A stretch of 64,000 nucleotides of DNA from Ampelocalamus luodianensis (GCA_036346255.1 CM070622.1:25508751-25572750), one strand, 5' to 3'. Numbered from the stretch's first letter, positions 47,410 through 60,445 are shown. Program-made: numbers and translations. The notes: generated by a model from the letters alone, not told the origin.

Positions 47410-47765
47410 GGGGCTGTTTGGATCGCTCCCTGGTGGCTTCTTGCCTGGCCGGAAGAGCTCCTGGGGGCTGCCTTCTCGCTGTTTGCTTCGATACCGGCGT
47501 CGGCTCCCAGGCCAGGTAGAGTTAGTAGCCCAAGCGTCCAAATCTGGCGCGTGGGAGTGGTGCCTGGGAGGCAGCTCTCCTCTCCACTGTTCATTGCTTT
47601 GATCCAACAATCTATTTTTCATTCACCAATTCTAGGCACAGGTTTTCAACCAAACAACTCATCTTTAGATTTACCTAGCCAGGCAAAAAATATCTACTTT
47701 TCAGGCTACCTCTAGGCACCACTTTTTCCCAGGCATGGAATCTAGATCACCAACCAAATAAGCCC
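47410..47765. mobile_element. MITE with GGGGCTGTTTGG-type ends
   Basis: The left end GGGGCTGTTTGGATCGCTCC and the right end (reverse complement GGGCTTATTTGGTTGGTGAT) are imperfect inverted repeats. CAA flanks both sides as a possible 3-bp target duplication. The form resembles PIF/Harbinger (Tourist) MITEs, although CAA is not their usual TWA target. Confidence 0.55.
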
Positions 47766-48040
47766 CAATTGTGTGATCCAAAAGAGAATAGGAGCAAGAG
47801 GTCCAAAATTCGTTTGCTCCATTGGATCAAGTGGATCGACCCCTAACCGTTCAATCGGTTGAACCACACGTCCACTCCCATCCACACCCCGAGTCACAGC
47901 GCTGCAATCCACCTCAACCTCGCGTCCCTAAGGCGGTGACGCCTCGATCCAACCCGCCGCCGCCGCCGCTCTCCTCCTCAATCCCCCACCTAACGCGCCA
48001 CTGCATCCATCGCTACACCGTGTTGCTCGGCGGTTCTGCG

Positions 48041-48743
48041 CGAGCACGGCGCCGATGCCACCGGGCCACTACAATGCGCCCAACCTCAACCTCGAAGCGT
48101 CAACGTCTACTACAACGAGGCCTCCGCGCGCCGTCCCCCCGCGCCGCCTCATGGACCTCGAGCCCGGCACCATGGACTCGGTGCACTCCGGCCCCTACGA
48201 CCACATCTTCCGCCCTGACAACTTTGTCTTTAGCCAGTCCGGCGCCGGCAACAACTGGGCCAAGGGACACTACACCGAGGGCGCCGAGCTCATCGACTCC
48301 TTCCTCAATGTCGTTCATAAGGAGGCCGAGAACTATGACTGCCTCCAAGGTCACTACTCCTTGCTTCCTTCTTCTTCCCATACCAGACCAAATGCGCTAG
48401 ATCTGGATCTGAAACACGAATCAGAGAGATAATAGCTCACAGATCTGTTTGTCTACTGTGATGGCGAGCGCAGGTTCCAGGTTTGCCACTCACTGGGTGG
48501 CAGCATGGGGTCAGGCATGGGGACGCTGCTCATCTCCAAGATCTGCGAGGAGTACCCGGACCGCATGATACTCACCTTCTCCGTCTTCCCGTCGCCCAAG
48601 GTCTCCTACACCGTCGTCGAGCCCTACAACGCCACCCTCTCTGATCCACCAGCTTGTCGAGAACGCCAACGAGTGCATGGTTCTCGACAACGAGACCCTC
48701 TACGACATCTGCTTCCGCACCCTCAAGCTCACAACGCCAAGCT
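48041..48743 (+). pseudogene. Beta-tubulin gene fragment, broken
   Basis: Similarity starts at GAGCACGGCGCCGATGCCAC (EHGADATG) and includes [59 protein letters not shown] and [13 protein letters not shown]...AG intron (48350-48473) sits at the known tubulin intron position. The next exon reads [20 protein letters not shown], then [19 protein letters not shown], and after a one-base insertion at about 48645, [20 protein letters not shown]. It stops at a donor at 48744. At least three frame changes occur. Exon 1, the N-terminal GTP-binding part and the C-terminal half are absent. Confidence 0.88.
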
Positions 48744-49593
48744 GTGAGTATAGATGGAAGATGGAAACATTTTTTATCTTTCCTGTCTTGTTATTTGTTC
48801 GATTGCTGACTTGATGCCCGCTAATGGTCCAACAGTTGGTGACCTGCATACGGTTGCTTATGATGTGATCTGGAGCTCACGGCCCCTTCTTGTGGATTTC
48901 TCGTTGGTACTTGGTAGGACATGTAGAATAACCGAATAAAGTACTTGGCTTTTGATTTCTTCCTGTTTTTCTGTATCAATTCTTGGGCATTTAATTCATG
49001 CTGTTGACAGTACAAGGAGTTCTTGTTTGGACTGTAATGGAGCAACTTTCCCAGCACGATGGTACATGGCATGAGAACATGTTTGACTACTGCTATGTGA
49101 GGATCGACCCTAATGATCCAATCAAAAGGGCTGACCCTTAATTCTTTCTTAAGCCATCGATCTCATGGGGCAGAGCCGGGTCAGACCGGACCGAACCACG
49201 CCCACCCCTAGGTGCGCTGTCTCGACGGGAACACACTAATTGAGCCGGTTTTTTTTTTTTGGGGAGGATGGCTCTCGTGTGTCGCGTGGACGTATGCTGG
49301 TGAAGAAGTGTATACAGCAGGATGCAGCCATGCAGGATGGGAGGGAGAACTGAAGTGAGCGTGAGCCAGGGGCAGGCAGGAACGGCATCACGACAAGGTT
49401 CAACTCGGCGTTTTGTTTTGGACTCACGAGGTCGGACTGATCTTCAAGCGCGTCGGGGATTTATGCATGTCTTTACGAACTGCCCTCAAAGGTTGCCGGC
49501 CTGTGTTTACTCGCGTCTTCGGATAGGATTCTGTGTGAGCTTTTTCAGCTATTTGTAATTCGCGATTTAATCACGAAACACGCTACTTCTAAT
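48744..49593. other. Unassigned stretch after the tubulin fragment
   Basis: An acceptor-like AG at about 48834 is followed by TTGGTGACCTG, which fits the first residues of the next tubulin exon, but the following codons do not match tubulin. Around 49050-49140 a short frame reads FDYCYVRIDPNDPIKRADP; I do not recognise the family. 49248-49560 contains a T-run and nothing recognisable. Confidence 0.35.
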
Positions 49594-50750
<1,157 letters not shown>

Positions 50751-51996
50751 CGTAATTCGCAGCCAGTGAATGAAGGATAAACTAGGTTGTGTGGATAGAA
50801 AAAGAAAAGATCCAAGGTAAGTACAATACTACAATGAGACAAGAACAACGAGGACATGCCAAACTAGAAGAAACTTGATGGGTAACCGAATTTTTAGAGG
50901 GGAAAAAATTATGGGCAATCCACCGGCGGAGAGAACAGAGGGCATAAGTTGAGCGGCCCAAACTTCAACCTAGCCCAGCCCAATCAGACGAGGAGCTTTA
51001 GTCAGCAAAGGCCTTGGCCCTACCATCTCTTTGCGCAGCCCATATATGTTCGCCTCCATGTAACTAAAGAACTAGTCCGCTCTATATCCCATAGTGGAAA
51101 AACCAAATAATTCAGAAAAAAAATAAAAAAGTCTAATTAGATCTAGAACAATTGGCATCGGTGTCGAGAATGTGTGGGGATCAAATTCTCGGTTTAGCAG
51201 ATTGTTGAATTTGTTGAGAGCTGGTGACGGTCGGACCAGCGGTGTGAGCATTTGGGGAATGAGCACCAAACACTTGTATGCGATTGTTTCGGGGTGTGAT
51301 TGCACCAGGTGCCATTGAAATTAGAGACTACGCAAAACTAGATAGAGTTTTATCAAAACGGAAAGTTCGGTGTAATAGGCTTCATCAAGTGGCTTGGGGC
51401 TGGTGCAAGTGTCATAGTGGTTCTGGTGGGAGCCGGATGGGAGAAACTTGCCGACATATGGAAAGATTTTGATGAACCTACACATGGCGAAGCATATGAT
51501 TGCTTCACGGTGATTGGACTAGGTCATGGGGAAAGGTCAAAAAAGAGTATTTTGGTATCTTCGCAAAATATCGGGTTGGTGACATTAGAGAAACCACAGT
51601 GCAAGATGGCGCAAAGGAAATACGATTTAGTCAAGAGAAGGAGAAGATCACGAAGAGACAGATTCAGGAGACCCGGATCGTTATCCGCTTTGAGAAGTGT
51701 GTGTGAGTATATATCTGTTTGTGTGTGGGCTTAACGGGTGCCCGATAATGTTTTCTCTCTAGACCTAGCCTTCACTATATAAGTATTGATGCAGAATTTG
51801 CACAACTAAGCTTTGAAAACCTTAATTTTATATTTGAGAAAGTGGAGAAAATAGAGGAAGCTAGAGTTTAAGAGAGATAGATTGTGAGATTAGGTGCTCA
51901 TGAGTGAGTTTTTATCCTCCATGATGGAGTGGCTGTAAACCTCCAACCCGTCTAATTAATCCAACCAAATCACCGCACGCCAACTAGTCTCTAGGA
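50751..51996. other. Unassigned stretch left of copia 3
   Basis: Open pieces on the + strand (51278-51472, 51417-51734, 51500-51706) do not match a family I know. A TATA-like CACTATATAAGT at about 51773 is followed by 200 bp of AT-rich leader-like DNA. The expected 3' LTR of copia 3 could not be recognised here. Confidence 0.3.
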
Positions 51997-52757
51997 CTAA
52001 ATTGTAATACCAACTATACTTGAGCAAAGTTCAAATTTAGTAACAGAAACTAGCTTTGTCATCATATCAGCTGAATTATCATGAGTACTTATCTTGCACA
52101 CCTTGACATCACCTTGAGCAATAACACCTCGAATAAAGTTATATCTCACATCAATGTGCTTTGTTCTCTCATAGAACATATGATCTTTTGTACGGCATAT
52201 AGTACTCTGATTATCACAAAATATAGTAGTGCAAGAATTACTCCACAAAGCTCAGTGTACAAACCTCTTAACCAAATAGCTTCTTTACAAGCTTCAGAAA
52301 TAGCCATATATTCTGATTCAGTGGTAGATAAGACAACAGTAGCTTGCAAACTTACCTTCCAACTAACAACACAACCACCAATGGTGAAAACATAACCTGT
52401 CAGAAACCTCCTCTTGTCCAAGTCACCAGCATAATCAAAGTCAACATAACCAACAAGTTCATCTCTAGAATTCTCAAACTGCAAACAAGCATTAGAAGTG
52501 CCACGCAAATATCTGAAAATCCACTAAACTGCTTTCCAATGCTCTTTTCCTGGATTAGCCATGTATCTACTAACAACACTCAGTGCATGAGATAAATCAA
52601 GACGAGAACAAACCATGGTATACATAAGTGAATTAACTGCACTGGAATATGAAACTCTAGATATGTACTCAATATCATAATCTGACTCAGGACATAATGC
52701 TGAAGATAATTTGAAATGTGAAGCTAATGGAGTACTCACTGCATTTGTATCATGCAT
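51997..52757 (-). pseudogene. copia 3 RNase H
   Basis: Blocks are HDTNAVSTPLASHFKLSS, YSSAVNSLMYTMVCSRLDLS, DELVGYVDFDYAGDLDKRRF (the Asp of the RNase H fold), VVSWKVSLQATVVLSTTESE, EAIWLRGL, FCDNQSTICRTKD and ERTKHIDVRYNFIRGVI. The last are the usual C-terminal motifs of copia polyproteins. The frame breaks at about 52520 and 52170. Confidence 0.9.
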
Positions 52758-52793
52758 ATTAAAACGATGAAGGACCTTCTCAATATAATCTTG

Positions 52794-53400
52794 TTAACTA
52801 AGGTATAACTTGTCAAATTTCTTCTCTCTAATAATCTCTATACCAAGAATTTTCTTTGCTGTGCCTAGATCTTTCATCTCAAATTCATTACTCAATTGTG
52901 CTTTCAGTTTTACTATTTCTGATTTATCTTTTGCAGCAATCAACATATCATTAACATAGAGAAGCAAATAAATAGTTGAACCATTAATAGTCTTTAAATA
53001 AACACAACCATCATATTCAGACCGCTTAAAATCATGAAAGAGCATAAAGGAGTCAAATCTCTTGTACCATTGCCTAGGTGATTGCTTCAAACCATAAAGA
53101 GATTTTTTTTAATCTACAAACAAGATGTTCTTTTTCAAGAATAACAAAACCCTCAGGTTGATCCATATAAATGTCTTCTTCCAACTTATCATGTAAGAAC
53201 ACAGTTTTAACATCTAATTGCTCAAGTTGATAATCATGCATAGTAACAATACTGAGTAAAGTGCGAATAGAACTATACTTCACAACTGGAAAAAAGACAC
53301 CATTAAAATCAATACCTGGAATCTGACTATAACCTTTAGCAACCAACCTTACTTTATACCTTGTTGGTTTAGTAGGAGAAATACCTTCCTTTCTTTTGAA
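52794..53400 (-). pseudogene. copia 3 reverse transcriptase
   Basis: The first half reads LVAKGYSQIPGIDFNGVFFP and LEQLDVKTVFLHDKLEEDIY, ending QPEGF. A frame break at about 53100 is followed by KQSPRQWYKRFDSFM and the catalytic box LLYVNDMLIAA. The family has YVDDM, so one catalytic Asp is Asn. EMKDLGTAKKILGIEI closes the domain. Confidence 0.9.
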
Positions 53401-54839
53401 AATCCACTTGTAATGAACTAGCTTCTTCTAATTTGGCAATTTCACTAATTCCTAAGTGCCATTCTTTTCAAGTGACTTTATCTCATCATGCATAACAATT
53501 ATCCACTTATTACAATCAGTGGAGCTAATAGCCTTAGAGTACGATGAAGGTTCTGTACCTTCAATTTCTTCTGCCACACTCAAAGCATAAGCAACAATAT
53601 TAGCTCCTTCAATTAATCTCTTGATTGGATTAATCTCCCTCCTAGCCCCGACAACTGCAATGGACCATTGTGGTGGCTACTCAACAATAGGTGCATCTTA
53701 AACAACAATATTTTCCTTATCTGATATGTCATCCGAACCAACAAAATAATCCACCTGAGCATTTGAATTCTGCTCACTCTCAACAGGAACATTAGTAGGT
53801 AGTTTATCATGAAGCATAGCAGATTCATTAAAAACAACATTTCTGCTAATCACAACCTTCTTTGTTTCAGGATTCCACAACTTATATCTTTTAACACTAG
53901 ATTTATAACTAAGAAAGATGCACTTAACAGCTCTAGGCTTTAATTTTCTATTATCAACATAAGCATAAGTGGTACAACAAAAAACTCTCAATTCTGAATA
54001 ATTTGCTGGGGAACCAGACTATACCTCAATTGGAATATTTTTTCAATTGCAATAGAGGGTGACCGATTAATAAGATAACAAGTAGTGCAAGCGATTTCAG
54101 CGCAAAAACACCTATGCAAATCTGCATTTGACAACATGCAACAGACCTTAGAAATAATGGTCTTGTTCATACGCTCAACTACACCATTTTGTTGAGTATC
54201 GGGAATGGTGTAATGCCTAACAATGCCTTCAGTCTTGCAATATGATTCAAATTCATTAAAATAGAATTCTATCCCATTATCAGTGCGAAGTTTCTTTACC
54301 ATCTTTTCAGTTTGCCTTTCAACCATAGTCTTCCACTCTTTAAATGCTGAAAATGCTTCTGACTCATGCTTCAAGAAATAAGGCTGCGCTCTTCTAGAGT
54401 AATCATCAATAATTGTTAATATATAATGAGCACCTCCTAGCGATGTCTGGCGAGATGGTCCTCATAAATCAGAATGCATGTAATCTAAAATACCTTCTGT
54501 AGTATGAACTAAAGTATTGAATCTCACTCTCTTGTGAATGCCAAACACACAATGCGCATAAAATTTCAGCTTGTCGATACTATATCCATCAAGAAGTCCA
54601 CTCTTGTTCAATTTTGCCAAACCAATTTCACTCATATGCCCAAGACGCATATGCCAAAGATTAGTAGCATCAAAATCAGATAATGAACTTGAAATTACAA
54701 CAACATTACCTGATATTGTAGTACCTCGCAGGTTGTATAGATTTGCAGATTTAATATCATCTTTCATCACAATAAGAGAGCCTTTTGATGCCTTCAAAAC
54801 TCCACCTTCACCAGAAATACTTGTGCCCTTTAACATCAA
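53401..54839 (-). pseudogene. copia 3 pre-integrase and integrase
   Basis: The HHCC region is at 54839-54462 (LWHMRLGHMSEIGLAKLNKS, ending FNTLVHTTEGILDYMHSDL with the first core Asp). The core follows (LRTDNGIEFYFNEFESYCKT, RHYTIPDTQQNGVVERMNKT) with the second Asp and a Glu. The C-terminal part is VFCCTTYAYVDNRKLKPRAV and KCIFLSYKSSVKRYKLWNPE. Stops occur near 53990 and 54410. Confidence 0.88.
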
Positions 54840-55900
54840 GAGTACCCAAAGAGATGTGACTCCTTTTCGAATCTGGAATGTGCCTCACATCTGTTAAAGT
54901 TCTGACAATACCATCAAACATCTTGATCTAAATTGAACCAATTCCTACAACCTTACAAGATGAGTTATCACCCATCAACATAGTACCACCTTCAATATGT
55001 TCATTGGTGGCAAATCAATTCATATTAGGGCACATATGAAAGGTACAGGCGGAATCAAGAATACATTCATCATTGGTCTTAGCACATCCAACAAAGGCAA
55101 CAATAACTTCTCTATGAGAACTATCATCAGCAGTAAGGGAGGCTTTACCTTCATTATCTGGTTTACCTTTTGGCTTATAATAGACAGTTCTCTTTTCTTT
55201 ATTCTGCAGCTTTCAGTATTCAGAGATGTCGTGCCCACTTTTCTTGCAATATTTGCACACTTGTACTTGCCTCTAGATTTCGATCGGTTCTTATAGCCGT
55301 TCAAATTTTTGCCTCGAGATCCATTGCTTGAGTTTTTTTTTCTTTTGTCTGCCACGAACAAATAAGTCTTCTCCTTTGTACTTGAATTTTCAGAAGGTAC
55401 CATCTGTTTTATCTTCTTCTTAGCATGCAAAGCTTCATAAACTTTATTAAGAGTGAGAGTATTTCTACTATATAATATGGTATTTCTGATATTTAAAAAA
55501 GAACACAAAAGAATAAGACCTAAATTTTCATCTTCATATTTTACCTCCATCGACTCTAGGTCGGCAACGATCTCCTTAAACATTGAAAGATGATCAAGCA
55601 TGGATTATCTTTCTTGCAATTTGTGAGAGTACAACTTCTGTTTGAGATGCATTTTGCTGGTGAGATCCTTTGTCATGCAAATTTGTTTTAGCTTCAGCCA
55701 TAACGCAGCAGATGTCTTCTCCTTCAAAACCACCTACAAAATATTATTTAATAGATGAATGCGAATTTGAGATAAAGCCTTACGGTCTTTGCGCTTCTCA
55801 TCTGCGCTCCATGTGGTAGATTATTTCGCAAATCCTTCCAATGAATCATCCAAATTCATCTGTGCTAGCACAGCTCTTATCTTGACTTGCCACAGCGAAA
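54840..55900 (-). pseudogene. copia 3 gag, zinc knuckle and protease
   Basis: From right to left: gag (DHLSMFKEIVADLESMEVKY, then LCSFLNIRNTILYSRNTLTL), a zinc knuckle reading CKYCKKSGHDISEY with the last Cys changed to Tyr, then the protease start CILDSACTFHMCPNMN, a D-S-A triad as in copia proteases. A stop follows after PNMN and the frame changes several times. Confidence 0.85.
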
Positions 55901-56364
55901 ATCTTGTGTCTCGACCCAGGAGTGGAAGATCATATTTCAAAGTTATCATAAGGAATAAATCTTAAAATTGCTGGTACTGATCTGTGTAGACCTAGCAAAA
56001 TTATAACCACCCTCTGTACGCAAATCAAAGACATTCGAAACTCCTGGTAAGGTTCTCGTGTGCACGTAACAAAAGATGACCGGATTGATGAACTCACGAA
56101 TTCGCACGCACGCGCTGGTGAATTTCCACGTAGACGAAGACTTGGCAGTTGGCACGGACCGAGCAGATTTGCTGCGCGTGGCTGCTGGCGACACCGAAGA
56201 CGTTCGGACCGAAGGCGTCGGCTTGCGGATCGAGGCGAGGAAAGGACGATGCTTGCGTGGCTTACCGAGGCGACGCGAGACGGAGCGACTACGCCGAGCG
56301 AGGCGGCGGCACCAGATGCGATCTAATTTTTTTTCGTATCACTCTAAACGCTAATCTTCTATGC

Positions 56365-56650
56365 TTTTTTTTCAATCACCTAATACAACACATAGACGTC
56401 ACCACACACATCATCACATGTACGCACTCACTCACACACACGACGTCTACTGAAGACCGAACGAGCGGAGCTTAACAAAGAAATGACGAAGTCACCACCA
56501 GCGTCTCACTTGCGACGGGTACGTCGCCTCCCATTGAAAGAAAATCCCCCTTAATGAGACACACAAGGCCAAACCTGGGGTTTAAACCCTGGTGGGTTGG
56601 GGGTACAACTACCTTCACTAGTCACCCAAGCAAGGCTTGGTTCTCAAATC
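56365..56650 (-). mobile_element. SINE in the leader of copia 3
   Basis: On the - strand it begins ATTTGAGAACCAAGCC and has a pol III B-box-like GGGTTTAAACCCC. It ends in an A8 tail (T-run at 56365-56372). Imperfect 14-bp flanking repeats CTAATCTTCTATGC (56351-56364) and TTAATCTTTTATGC (56651-56664) are the target duplication, 12 of 14 identical. One copy abuts the copia 3 primer site. Confidence 0.78.
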
Positions 56651-56747
56651 TTAATCTTTTATGCTCTGATATCACTTATTATAAATAATACACAGATTAA
56701 AAGAGACGAGCGACACGAATTTTACGTGAAAAACCTTTGTGAGAAAA

Positions 56748-56865
56748 AACCACGAACGTCAATCGACGATGATCACTGTATGAGAAGTGTTTACAAAACG
56801 CAAGAGAACCACGAACGTCAATCGACGATGATCACTGTATGAGAAGTGTTTACAAAACGCAAGAG
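56748..56865. repeat. 59-bp perfect tandem duplication
   Basis: The unit beginning AACCACGAACGTCAATCGAC occurs twice, at 56748-56806 and 56807-56865, with no differences seen. Identity implies a recent duplication. Confidence 0.95.
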
Positions 56866-57111
56866 AATTACAATGAAGCATCAACTCTCTTCGTGTGGTT
56901 TACAAGAGGTATATAAAAGAGTAAAAGAACTAAGGAGTATATCTAAAAAATTATACATACTATCCCTGAAAAGGTGTACATACCACATATGTGGTCTTAT
57001 ATACTCGTATACTACACATATATACTCTCGGTTGCGCAAGATACTCCCTACGTTGTGAGATATGTGAGATACGAAATAGGGAGTAACTACTCCCGGGAGT
57101 AGAAAAAAGGC

Positions 57112-57114
<3 letters not shown>

Positions 57115-57176
<62 letters not shown>
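57115..57176. repeat. (AT)31 microsatellite
   Basis: About 31 uninterrupted AT units. It is directly followed by the 41-bp duplication. Confidence 0.97.
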
Positions 57177-57179
<3 letters not shown>

Positions 57180-57254
57180 AATCAACATTGAATTCGGCTT
57201 CAATGGGAAGAGACCATCCCAATCAACATTGAATTCGGCTTCAATGGGAAGAGA
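57177..57254. repeat. 41-bp tandem duplication
   Basis: CCCAATCAACATTGAATTCG and the following bases occur at 57177-57217 and again from 57218, identical for 37 bases. Confidence 0.93.
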
Positions 57255-58056
57255 AAACGAACATCGAGTTGGATGGAACCGTCGACCACATCCACAAACC
57301 ATGGAGCAAGGAATTTATAATGACAGGACCTGCTCAGTGAACAATTCAACGGCCCCTCTGCTCGTAAGCCACACTTTCACAGTGCGCAGAAGGTGAACCC
57401 TAAATACCTTCAGAAAAAAATGAACCCTAAAGATGTCATCCCCTCCGTGTTTCCAGACCCTCTTGCTGTTTTAAGACACTTTTATGTTAGTTTTGCAAAC
57501 ATTGATCGTATAATAGCAATATAGTACAGGTTGTTGTGTCAGTGTAAAATAGTACTAGTCGACCAGTCCACTTCCCCTATGGCTCCAGACATGGAGCTTT
57601 ATCCTCCACTTGAGGAGTTGAGATTATGTTATGCTAGGTGCTAATAGTTGTTTATTCAGCACCAAGAGAAGAAATAGCGTACGAATGGCTAATGCATCCA
57701 CCACAGCTGCATTTATGTTTCCTCTCAAATGACATCTTTCAGAATTTGCCATGTCATACAACTCGAAATTTTTACCAGCATGCTTGGCAAACTTTTGGAA
57801 AGGGTTGAAGTGTTGTGTAAGATATGATAAGGTGCCGTTTATGTGCAAATCAAACTTATATTCTTTTTCTTCAGCTCCTTATGTCGAGGTTTCTTTCATG
57901 GAGCCTGTTGCATATCTTGCTCATTGTGTTTCCTTCTCCCTTTTGGCGTAAAAAGTTCCTAGGAAGGGCAATGCACTCGCGACTGTGACCTAGGTTTGTT
58001 TAGTTTTCTAGCTAATTCTACGACTTTTACTTTGTTTTCAACACCAGCATCATCTT

Positions 58057-58241
58057 CAGGGGCGGAGCTTAATAAAGACTAGCATGGGCCGTGGCCTCTC
58101 AATTTTGCAAGTTTTTAGAGAAGATAATAGATATCAAGAATGGCAAAATGATAGAGCATAAAAACGACCACATCTTTCTTACGAAATCCATAAACTTTTT
58201 AGAGTTAATCTTACTTGATTTGTGGCCGAGCTCCACCACTG
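58057..58241. mobile_element. Small hAT-like MITE (185 bp)
   Basis: The ends CAGGGGCGGAGCT and (reverse complement) CAGTGGTGGAGCT match in 11 of 13 positions and resemble the ends of the 1-kb element at 45235-46274. The flanks ATCATCTT and ATCGTCGC agree in 5 of 8 bases, consistent with a decayed 8-bp target duplication. Confidence 0.6.
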
Positions 58242-58442
58242 ATCGTCGCCATCAAAGACACGAGTTGTACTGTGCCAAGACCTCGTGATGGTGTTTTGGT
58301 TCTTCCACACACTCTCCACAGGCAGGTAACTACATGGAGTATTTTCCAAAAGAGTTTGAACCCGGCTACTTGATTTTTTCCCCAAAATAACGATCTAAAT
58401 ATTACGGGAAAAAAAAAAGTCCCAATCATGTCATGGAATTTG

Positions 58443-58694
58443 CGAAGTGAGTATTGCTCACGTGGTCTGCTCGCTGCTGTGCGAGGGATCGGTCAGGAGT
58501 TCGACTCCGGGTCTCGCATGTGGCTGCGCTAGGGCGCAGTGAGAAAAAGCGGGGATTGTGCGGTCTGTGCTGGAGCACAGTGGCTTTGGGGTTTGTCACG
58601 GTTCGAGCTGCTCTCGTGAACGTCTCAGAGTAGGATGCTCCTTCTTTAAACCAATCCGAATGAAAAAAAAAAATCACGGGCCTCTAAAAAAATT
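58443..58694 (+). mobile_element. tRNA-derived SINE
   Basis: A pol III promoter is visible: an A-box-like TGCTCACGTGGT near the 5' end and the B box AGTTCGACTCC at about 58498. The body ends with an A11 run and an A7 run. A perfect 12-bp target duplication TCATGGAATTTG (58431-58442 and 58695-58706) marks retroposition by LINE machinery. Confidence 0.87.
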
Positions 58695-58706
58695 TCATGG
58701 AATTTG

Positions 58707-59165
58707 GTCCGTTTCGGACCAATTATACTACTATCATGTCACTTCACTTAGCTTTTCAATTTTCACTGCACCCAGCGTAAGTGAGAAGTATATTTTCAGA
58801 AGTATGAACAGAGTAACCAGAGTTAATTAGCTCTTTTCCATACAAGAAAGATCATGGAAAAACATGTCAGATCGACCTCTGTTTATCTTTAATTGGCTGC
58901 CCTTCTATCTTGCATTATTACACCTTGCAGCAGAATTTCACTTTCACTGTCGTTGCACACGCTAACATCAGCCAGTCACAGTCCAACGACTTTTACATAT
59001 GAACTGCAGCATTGCAGCTGGCCTTTTCATTAATCTTGCTTCTGAAACAAGCCATGATTTTGCTACATACTCCAAACTTAACACAGCTTCTTAGATTGCC
59101 CAGAACAATCTTTTCTTTCTTAGATTTAACCTAGAAAACCCAAACGGCATTCTTTCTGTTTATAC
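58707..59165. other. Intergenic stretch, nothing recognised
   Basis: AT-rich unique DNA without coding or transposon signals. Confidence 0.45.
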
Positions 59166-59389
59166 ATAGGCCTTGTTTGTTTATGTTTTTTTGTCTCACT
59201 TAAATGCAAGAAAAGCCTAAGCCTACATAAACTGTGACTTTTAATCTAGCTTATAAAAAGCTTAAGCCATTTTAAGTTTAAAAGTCATAAGTCATGAGTG
59301 ATGTGCTTTTTTTGGCTTTTGCGGAATAAAATATCACTTTGCCATTGAACTTCGTTGAAATTACCCTCAAAATATCATTCCCTCCCGTT

Positions 59390-59695
59390 CGGCTCCACAC
59401 CAGACGCCTCCCCTCCCGTTCAGCTCCCACACCCGCTGCCTCCCCTCCTCATCCCCAGCGCCGCCACCACCCCTCTCCTCCCCCCAACGCCGCCGCCTCC
59501 CCTCTCCTCCCCCAACGCCGCCGCCTCCCCTCCCCTCCCTATCCCCAACGTCGCCGCCTCCTCTCACCTCCCCATCCCCAACGCTGCCGCCTCCCCTGCC
59601 CTGACGCCGCTGCCTCCCCTCTCCTCCCCCAACGCCGCCGCCTCCCATGCACCGCCTTTCCTGGCACCGACGCCACCTCCCCTCCTAGTTCAAGG
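59390..59695 (+). repeat. CTCCCC..AACGCCGCCGC minisatellite
   Basis: Units of 30-45 bp such as CCCAACGCCGCCGCCTCCCC are repeated about eight times. All three + frames are rich in Pro, Ala and Ser. It is a coding-like low-complexity tract inside the TIR element, not a recognised protein. Confidence 0.75.
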
Positions 59696-60365
59696 TGACT
59701 CCAATTGAGTTTTGTTTTTGAAATGATCCTTTAATCATTGTTCTAATTGTATGATGTGTTTGTGCTAATTGTATGAAGCAATTGTAATATCATGAATTAT
59801 CACAGTGCAATTTATAGTTGTAGTAATTGAGTTTTGTTTTTGAAATGATCCTAAACCTTATGTACAATAATTTGAGAGATGCATCGATCAAGATGTTGGT
59901 TAGTTTCACTGCTCCTTTCATCACACATATAAACTAATTGATCGTTAATTGGTGCATGTTGTTGCTGGCTAGCTTGTTTATACATGCATAACTGCATATC
60001 ATGCAAGCTCAAGCACAAACGTAGATCGATCGATCTATCGACCAACCTAGCTAGATTGGGCTTGCATGTAGCTGGTTCTAGCTAGCTGCATATGACGATG
60101 CAACTAGCATTAATTGTGTGACATTGCCAGCCTGATGATATCTACCTTCCAAATTTACACTTGATGGATAAGGATTTGAAATGACCCGATTCAACCCATT
60201 GGGTCACTAAAACTTCAGTATTTGGGTTGCATAACATTGTTGTGTAATGTATTGTTTTTCTTTACTAGAAAGACATCAGCCAAATTCTTGGTTGACCTTG
60301 AGAGCATCCTCCTTTTGTTTTCTCAATAGTATCTTAGTAGCTAAGCCAGTGCAATTGTCACACAT

Positions 60366-60445
60366 GATATATTCTTTTCTTCAATGTTTTCCCTGATATG
60401 GCTTTGATATATTCTTTTCTTCAATGTTTCCCCTGATATGGCTTT
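60366..60445. repeat. 40-bp tandem duplication
   Basis: GATATATTCTTTTCTTCAAT... occurs at 60366-60405 and 60406-60445 with one difference. Confidence 0.95.

Larger units (their letters stand above)
51997..56676 (-). mobile_element. Ty1/copia retrotransposon 3, decayed
   Basis: On the - strand the order is primer site (TGATATCAGAGC at 56674-56663, close to the tRNA-Met type TGGTATCAGAGC), leader with an inserted SINE, gag, protease, integrase, RT and RNase H. The lineage differs from copia 1 and 2. No pair of LTRs could be recognised at either end, so exact limits are unknown. Confidence 0.85.
56677..58048. other. Stretch with tandem duplications and a microsatellite, no gene recognised
   Basis: This follows the copia 3 primer site, so its left part may be the 5' LTR of copia 3 (read on the - strand), but no second copy exists to prove it. 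It holds the three simple repeats listed separately. The ORF 57848-57624 (-) (FNPFQKFAKHAGKNFELYDM) is open but matches no family I know. Confidence 0.4.

Noticed and set aside
47822..48400. 192-codon ORF ending in the tubulin region
   Set aside because: It is out of frame with the tubulin similarity. The supported frame lies at +1 to it and is itself interrupted.
58443..58694. tRNA gene, because of a good B box
   Set aside because: The sequence does not fold into a cloverleaf by eye and ends in A runs with a 12-bp TSD, so it is a SINE.
59339..59708. Two proline-rich ORFs of about 120 codons
   Set aside because: They are two frames of one minisatellite. Repetition explains the openness.
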